Assembly (NCBI GenBank): GCA_029817715.1
Contig: JARUPY010000538.1
Coordinates: forward strand, 1,054,001-1,118,000
Origin: Melastoma dodecandrum
Lineage: Eukaryota > Streptophyta > Magnoliopsida > Myrtales > Melastomataceae
Length of the DNA stretch: 64,000 bases
Direction of reading: 5' to 3'
Position 1 is the stretch's first letter. Each line of letters begins with the position of its first letter. A program made the position numbers and the translations under genes. Shown here one piece after another: positions 56,732-64,000 of this stretch. The notes under the pieces are model-generated. The model ran no database searches. It was not told where the DNA came from and saw only the letters and a program-made list of their open reading frames with translations.

Positions 56732-57481
56732 TGGAGAGAATCTCTCCTTGGGTGATCGAGTCAGTGGGAGGTGGCGTTGCCGGCGGGCGGGCGGGCGGGC
56801 GGTCGGTGGGATGTGATGGGGGAGGGGAGGGTTTATTGAATAGAGGGAGGGACATGTTATGGGCCCAATTACGATGCACGACGTGATGATGGGCCGTGGG
56901 TAGCCCAAACCTCAAAAACATTATTATGAATTGGGGAAAAAAGAAAAAGAATCTTTTGTTGTTGTTGTTAATGATGGTGGGGAGCACGTTCTTTTTGGGT
57001 TGGTGACCGACCACCGACCCTCCCCCCTTCCCTCCAACTCAACTTTTTTGTTTGGTTTCCCCCCTACTACAACCCCTAAAGCCGTTGTCACATCCTCGAT
57101 TGTCGTTGTTGTAGTTGAAAGTAGTAGTTGTAGGTGGTGGAGGAAGAGGAGATCTCAGCCTCTTTTAAGACAACCACCGAACAAACAAACAAGAGAGGGG
57201 AGAGAGTCCCTCGGGTTGACCAACCCTATGACTGACTCGACTTGACTCCAAAGACGCGGCTCTTTCTGTCCTTCCTTTCTTTTCCTTTTGGGATGGACAG
57301 TGGGGAAGTGAGGCTGCCTCTGCCTCTGCTGGCTGGCTGCTTGTTGGTAAAAAGACTTAAATATATTATCTGGAATTTGATTGAATTGAAGGAAATCGCT
57401 GGATGTGGGATGATTTGATGTCGTGGGTTTAGCCTCTCAGAAAAGCTGTGTTCAAAAATAATAATAAATCATCATCATTCT

Positions 57482-57514
<33 letters not shown>

Positions 57515-58974
57515 ACCTCAACCCTCACCGTTTGCAAACCAAACCCGTTAATTCCTTCTTCTTCTTCTTCCTTTTTCTTTTTCTTGCCGTTTTGCTTCCA
57601 CACTGGTAGTATTCCTTTCTCTCCCCTTTCCTGCTCCTCCCTCGCCTTTCCATTCTCCACTCCTTCCTCCCCCTCGATCATCTATCTGATTTGGATCTAC
57701 ACTGAAGCAGCTGATTCCTATCCCGATCGGGAGGTACCCCTTCTCCACTTCAGCATCCTGCTCGTCTCTTTTCCCTCTCTTCCCTTAATTTCTGAGCTTG
57801 CCTGGACGTGGATTTCACGGTCGGAGCAGTGTTTGTCTGATCAATTGATTATCAAGGCAACCAAATGATGTGTAGTGTCCCGAGATTTAGCTGCCGTGCC
57901 CTTGATTCCAGCTCGGAATTCGGGAAGATATTTTTGTGTGTTTATTGGTGGGTTTTGAGAGTTCCCATGTATTTTATGGAGGGAATAACAGACGACGATG
58001 ATGTATTATTATTATTATTTTGATGTTTGGACAATGCCTCTGGATGTGGATGTGTGTGTGTAAGTTCGGAGATTAATAATACCTGCGCCCTCTTCCCAAG
58101 CTTCCAGTCCCACCGCTCTCTCTCTCTCTCTCTCAAATACAGAAAACGAAGAGTTTCTTTTTTTCGCCACGTTGCTACGGCTTCACCCATCCTGTTTTAG
58201 CTCCTGAGCTGGCCTTTCCATTCAGCTTCCTTGGTATCTTCCCCTCAATGTCGTTCTTGAGTCCCTTTTTGTTAAAACTCATGTTTTGTCCAGAATATTG
58301 TGTAATCCAAATCTTATTCTTTTCTCTTCTGTTTTTTTGTTGGAAAATCAGTGAGATTCCTGTTTAGGACAACGACTTAGATTGTCTCCATCGTGGCTGA
58401 AATTGGTTCATCTAGAGGACTTAGTCAGGCCTCCTAGCTGTTTGCCCGAGTGTTACTTTTTTTACGCCTTGGTTGTCTGTTTAGTTGGTGGAATCCGTAT
58501 CAAGCTTACCGATCCTCTTTCAGTGAAAGGGCATAATGATCAGAACCAGATGAAGAAATCTTTAGTATCACTTGGTCAGATGGCACTTATACTGTGTTGC
58601 TTGTCTATCCTGTATATTGTTGGATCGAGTCAGGTGTTGTATTGGCTGGGTTACCGAAATCTTCTTCGATGACTTGTTACCAAGGGTTTTTGCTAGGGTG
58701 AGGTTAAGGCTGCAAACGTCTTGCGGTTTGCTTGCATTCTCACTATTATAATCGTGAAGTTTGACATCGTAGAGCAGGCTTCACTAATCTATTTTGCTTG
58801 TAGTTTTTTTCCTTTTCTGCCTTGTTATTCGTGTTATGGATGTTTGCCGGCGTAGGTTCTATAAAGCCTGTTAAAGTTGAAGATGCTTCCCATCTCATTC
58901 TGTGATTTCTAGACAGTGGGAAGATATTAATCTTATAGAAGACTGTTGGGTGGATTGTTGGACTGCAATAGAGC
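56732..58974. promoter_or_regulatory. Divergent intergenic region and villin 5' leader
   Basis: This separates the metaxin start (minus) from the villin start (plus). It contains (CT)n runs at about 57480-57508 and 58119-58133, typical of plant leaders. A stretch from about 57500 to 58400 resembles 5' UTR exon and intron sequence (donor-like GGTACC near 57732, pyrimidine-rich 57545-57780). No protein gene of its own is seen; frames at 57584-57868 and 58382-58672 lack domains. A shared bidirectional promoter between 56735 and about 57480 is likely. Confidence 0.4.
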
Positions 58975-61900
58975 ATGGCCGTTTCTATGAGAGATTTGGA
59001 TCCAGCTTTTCAAGCGGCTGGGCAAAAAGCGTATCCTCTGTCTTTTGCAGTAACAAATATTTCACTATTTTATATCACTTAGAAGCAGCTTTTTAGTTGT
59101 AGAATGCATGAAGTTTATAGCCCTGTAAAGCATTATATCAGTGACTCTTTATATTCTTGTTTCTCTGATGCATCGATTCTCTCTTTGAAGTAGATTCGAA
59201 AATAAGACAGCAGATAGGTAAGCTAAGGATGATTTTTTGCTTTCATAGTCTTATATTTAAAATCGTGTGCTCTCCTTAACTTGTGAATAGTGGTGTTGAA
59301 ATATGGCGAATTGAGGACTTCCGTCCTGTTTTGGTACCGCAGTCATCCCACGGGAAGTTTTTTACTGGGGATTCTTATGTCATATTGAAGGTAATCAATA
59401 GTCAGCATTTTATATGTTTAGCAGCTGATGTTAGATAAATGCTGAACTTAGTTATCATTTTTTATTTGTTAATCTGGGTTATATGCTTATCCCCTTGAGA
59501 ATCACTTCAATTAGGACACAAGGAGGAAAGTTTGATTTCTTTTCATTATATGTTATTGATAAATAACGTTTTATTCTATTGCCTTCGCAACTGGAATTGG
59601 TCCCCTCTGTTTCATATTCATATTCCCCTGTTGACCTGAGTAAACTACAAATGACGTCATTCCTTTGTATTAGCCTTATTTACGTTTGTAGATGTTGTTT
59701 TGACGGGGCATATCAGAAGTTACAAAGCTTCAACAGTAAACACCCGTTATAGGTTGACATCAAAACTTCAGCTGAACATTCTCTGCTTCAATCAACAAGT
59801 CTCAAGAATCTCAGAGCAGCTACTCTTGCCATTTTCTATTCTGGCTTTTATGATGTAACATGGACGAAGTGCTTGTTTGGATATGTAAGAAGTTATACTG
59901 ATTATGCAGACAACTGCATTGAAGAATGGTGCCTTGCGTCATGACATTCACTATTGGCTTGGCAAGGATACGAGCCAGGTAAAGGTCCTTCAGTTCAGAG
60001 ACCCCTGATTGTCTCAGCATACATGTTTGCAAAGTCACGGCCTTTCTTACAGGATGAAGCAGGTACTGCAGCAATTAAGACAGTTGAACTGGATGCAGCT
60101 CTTGGAGGACGGGCTGTTCAGTATCGTGAAGTTCAAGGCCACGAGACAGAGAAATTTTTATCTTATTTTAAGCCATGTATTATTCCGCTGGAGGGCGGGG
60201 TTGCATCTGGTTTCAGACATGCGGAGGCAGAAGAGCATAAGACTCGGTTGTTTGTGTGCAGAGGCAAGCATGTTGTCCATGTAAAGGAGGTATAGTTTTG
60301 GACGTACAGCTTCTGGTTGAAATCATTCTTCTTGAATCGTGCCATCGATTAATTGCAAATACTTTGTTGGTTGCAGGTACCTTTTGCACGATCTTCACTG
60401 AACCATGATGACATTTTTATTCTGGACACCAAGTCTAAAATCTTCCAATTCAACGGTTCGAATTCTTCCATTCAAGAACGAGCCAAGGCTCTAGAAGTTG
60501 TTCAATATCTCAAGGATACATACCATGATGGAAAATGTGATATAGCGGCAATTGGTAACCATCTTGAAGTTTATTAGTATTTTTCTTTTTTTAAATAAAG
60601 TATAACTGTATCTGACAGTTAATTATTTGTAGAGGATGGGAGATTGATGGCAGACTCTGAAAGTGGGGAGTTTTGGGGTTTTTTTGGCGGTTTTGCTCCT
60701 CTGCCAAGAAAAGCAGCTCCTGAAGAAGACAACAAATCCTCTGATCAGTCTGTTGTAAAGCTATTCCGGTACTCGCAGTTTGCAATACGTAACATTATCT
60801 TAACCGCCTGCTTGGGTGCATTTTCTGTTCATTGTCACTTTGATGTGTATTTTCCCGCAAATAATTTTACATTTGAGAATAAGCATGTCTCCCTTTTAAA
60901 GAGGTTAAAATACTGTCAATCCATTGAAAGCACCACCTCCGGTGAATTTTTTTGGTCTTTGGATGATAAGCATAAGAAACAAGATTTGGTGCATCAACTG
61001 AGTTGCTTGTATATTTATGCCACGCTGGCAGGGAAGTGCTCCACACACTTAAGACGCCCTTCTGATAATGGTGATAGTTGGATTTGTGTACCATTTGACT
61101 GATTATTTCCTTGCAGGGTGGAGAAGGGACAAGCTGAACCAGTTGAAGTTGAGTCCTTGACTAGAGATTTACTGGATACAAGTAAATGCTATCTACTTGA
61201 TTGCAGGACGGAAGTCTTTGTTTGGATGGGACGAACTACCTCTCTTAACGACAGGAAGAGTGCAAGCTCTGCAGCAGAGGTTCTAAATTTTATACATATC
61301 TCACTGAGTGTTTGGAATGTTAAGGATAAAGCGGCTTTACCTTCAGCATGTAATACCAATCTTCATGAGATTCTTGATAGGTAGTAAATTGTGATAATAT
61401 TATGAAAGATTTCATACTGAAGGAAGTTCATTTTGGTATTGTCACGAGTCATCCTGATTCCTGAATAGGTTGAAACTCACCACCGATTACTTTAGACAAT
61501 ATATATTCTGTTAGTCTGGGAGCGGTTTGCACAACAAGGATATTGATGTTGATACTGAACAGAAGCATTTGTTAACTGAACTTGATGATTGGCATTGCAT
61601 ATCCTAAAACTTGTTTGATTTATGGAACAGGAGTTAGTTAATGGTCCTGATCGTCCGCAGTCTCATATTATCCGAATAATTGAAGGTTTTGAGACAGTAG
61701 TCTTCCGGTCAAAATTTGATTCGTGGCCTCAGACTACTCAGGTGGCTGTCTCAGAGGATGGAAGAGGGAAAGTTGCTGGTGAGATATGGATTATGCATCT
61801 ATATGGGATGGCTTTCCTGAAATGTTGCCATCCTCATTATAGTTGTTGACCTCAGAAGTTAATTGGGGCTGTATTTGTGAGTTTAACATACTTTGAAATT

Positions 61901-63946
61901 CCATTTGTAGCACTCCTAAAACGCCAAGGAGTAAATGTTAAAGGTCTCATGAAAGCAGCTCCAGTCAAAGAAGAGCCTCAACCATACATTGACTGCACCG
62001 GAAGTCTGCAGGTCTTCTCTTCTAAATTTATTTATCATAACGATTGGCAAGACCATTCTCCTCATTATGAATCACAATGAAAAGCATGTCGTCTCATTTT
62101 TAGACGGCTGAGAAAATATTCAATCTGAATAGGTTTGGCGTGTCAATGGACAAGAGAAGATCCTTCTTTCATCCTCAGATCAGTCAAAGTTCTACAGTGG
62201 AGATTGCTATATATTCCAATATTCTTATCCTGGAGAAGACAAGGAGGAATACCTTATCGGCACATGGTTTGGGAAGAAAAGTGTTGAGGTGAGAAATTTT
62301 CTTTTTCTGGGTGAACACTGAAGTTTTCTCTGTAGACAGTTTTCACATTTCGGAACTATCTGAATCCACAGTTCTCTCATGTCCATGTTAACGCACATCG
62401 GGTAAAAAATTGCTAGGGACTTCCGTTGTGTTGCAAAACAAGAAGGAATAATCCCGATTAATTGCTGGTGATTGGCCTTTTTTGTTGAGAATTTGTTGCC
62501 TGAATCCAGTCCTATAAGATTATTCTCAAAACACAGGCTGGAGCCGCAATATTCATCTTACAATTGTGTTTCTGTTGTTGATTTTACTCCATTTTTCACT
62601 ATATCAAGGATTTGTTATAAATGATAACTATCTCAATCTTATTGGAGGCAGGAAGAGAGAGCCTCGGCTGTCTCTCAAGCTAGCAAGATGATTGAGTCAT
62701 TGAAGTTCTTACCAGCCCAAGTATGTTTTCTTTTCTCTAAGCTTCTGTAGTTGTGAAATTGCTACTTTGCATACATAATAAGCGGTGATATATACCAGCT
62801 GAATTTCTCTGTAGGCTCGTATCTGTGAAGGGAGTGAGCCTATTCAATTCTTTTCAATCTTTCAGAGCTTTATTATATTCAAGGTTGGTTGTGATGCCAT
62901 AAATTATTTAATATTAGCCATGAAATATCTGTTTCCTGTTCTCTTAATTTTAGAAAATTCTCAGGGTGGCGTTGGGGATGGATATAAGAACCACGTAGCC
63001 GAAAAGGAAATTCAAGATGAGACATACAAAGAAGATGGTATTGCCCTATTTAGGGTCCAGGGATCTGGACCTGAGAATATGCAAGCCATACAAGTAGATG
63101 CTGTATGTCATGCCGTTGGTCTCAGAAACTTTTAGTTTGTTTTTTTGTTCCCAATGATCTGGGGAATTTATTTTCTTATCTGATAAAATCCATTGAGTTG
63201 CTTGAACCTAAATCACAACCCTTCTGAAGTCACTTGTGTCTAGATCAGCTTATTTCCTTGGTGGTTTTTCATCTTTTCTTGGGAATATACTGAGTATATC
63301 TTCCTAATCGATTGGAATCTGAAAAGGGGCTAAAATCTGCACAGTTCAATAACCCAGAGTTAATTATGCTTCTAATTGTTGATTTTTTCCCTTTCCTGAA
63401 ATTTGGTATTTATTTGATGATTTCTTCGCTCTTTCCACACCAGGCAGCGTCCTCTTTAAACTCGTCCTACTGTTATATATTGCATAATGGTTCCACAATT
63501 TTCACGTGGTCTGGCAACCTGACGTCTCCCGAGGATCAGGAACTTGCTGAGAGGCAGTTAGATGTGATAAAGGTCGGTTCCTGACTATAGAAATTGATAG
63601 TGTATTTCCTGTGGTTAACGACCATGCCAATGTCCATGAATGATTTCATTCTGAGTTCAGTCTTAACTGCAGCCAAATGCACAATCAAAAACACAAAAAG
63701 AGGGTGCTGAATCTGAGCAATTTTGGGAGTTACTGGGAGGAAAGTCAGAATATCCCAGCCAAAAGATAGCACATGATGCTGAGAGTGATCCTCACCTGTT
63801 CTCTTGCAGTTTCTCTAAGGGTATACGTTTATTGCACATTTAGCTTCTGACCATTATTAATTAGTATGGGCAATTGACCTCTACTAACTCATCTTGTTTT
63901 CTTCACTTCAACATATTGGCAAAAATTGCTCTCAGGGAATTTAAAG
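58975..63946 (+). CDS. VLN4: Villin-4-like actin-bundling protein, partial (right edge)
   Basis: Sixteen coding exons are traceable, keeping frame over 636 residues: 58975-59030, 59291-59390, 59910-59978, 60053-60289, 60377-60554, 60633-60768, 61117-61279, 61631-61778, 61911-62011, 62133-62288, 62652-62720, 62815-62883, 62965-63102, 63444-63572, 63673-63820 and 63936-63946. The chain starts [20 protein letters not shown]. Gelsolin-like repeats follow one another, marked by [86 protein letters not shown] and [16 protein letters not shown]. Villins bind, bundle and sever actin filaments under Ca2+ control. The later gelsolin repeats and the headpiece lie beyond the window. The last exon seen is only 11 bases. 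ATG 58975 was chosen over an in-frame ATG at 58987 because it comes first; VLN4 relatives begin around [12 protein letters not shown]. Confidence 0.95.
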
Positions 63947-64000
63947 GTGGGTGTGATCTCTTCGCATTTGTTATTTTGAGACACTGATCAACGGAAGCAT

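Noticed and set aside
56432..56908. 158-codon frame taken as one exon
   Set aside because: Only 56578-56731 is coding; the ends on both sides are leader and intron of the metaxin gene.
1..64000. CRISPR arrays, operons, Shine-Dalgarno sites and rRNA genes
   Set aside because: None was seen, and the spliced plant genes make the prokaryotic features irrelevant. The GC-rich block at 6.3-6.7 kb was considered as rRNA but has no conserved rRNA strings.

Overview
The window is nuclear DNA of a dicot-like flowering plant. The evidence is spliced genes with GT-AG introns, a Ty1-copia element and other LTR remnants, MITEs, MIR169 precursors and plant-specific families (PLS-type PPR, PADRE/DUF4228, plant villin, HMA-type P1B ATPase). 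I cannot name the species. No CRISPR, operon or prokaryotic signature was seen.

Layout. 0-12 kb is repeat-rich and decayed: a field of small hairpins sharing one loop sequence (0-2 kb), GC-rich low-complexity sequence (3.6-5.4 kb), two LTR-like copies in inverted orientation with a tRNA-Arg type primer site (5.7-8.0 kb), and an ECA-type Ca2+-ATPase pseudogene (about 11.0-11.7 kb). 12.5-18 kb holds two convergent genes: a HERPUD-like membrane protein (+) and a TBC1D5-like RabGAP (-). 21-23.5 kb holds an intronless PPR protein gene and a PADRE gene (both -). They are flanked by an inverted repeat whose right copy was split by a solo LTR. 26.7-32.4 kb carries three MIR169 hairpins, all on the minus strand and each with its own TATA box. 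33.1-35.5 kb is LTR debris.

35.8-43.1 kb is a composite. A C2-domain (SRC2-like) fragment, a full-length but broken Ty1-copia element, and a chimeric PP2C/ribosomal protein L12 pseudogene lie in the same orientation. 43.9-48.3 kb is a nine-exon HMA2/3/4-type Zn/Cd-transporting ATPase (-) with a Cys- and His-rich tail. 48.8-49.7 kb is a non-autonomous hAT element with a perfect 8-bp target duplication, and 53.8-54.4 kb a Mutator-type MITE with a perfect 9-bp duplication. 54.9-56.7 kb is a six-exon metaxin gene (-), divergent from a villin-4-like gene (+) that runs off the right edge.

The intact genes look like independent housekeeping or regulatory loci: ER membrane protein, Rab GTPase control, organellar RNA processing, heavy-metal export, mitochondrial import, actin bundling. 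The MIR169 cluster is a regulatory locus whose known family targets are NF-YA transcripts. All exon boundaries were worked out by hand from splice consensus, frame continuity and recalled family sequence; none was checked with a program.
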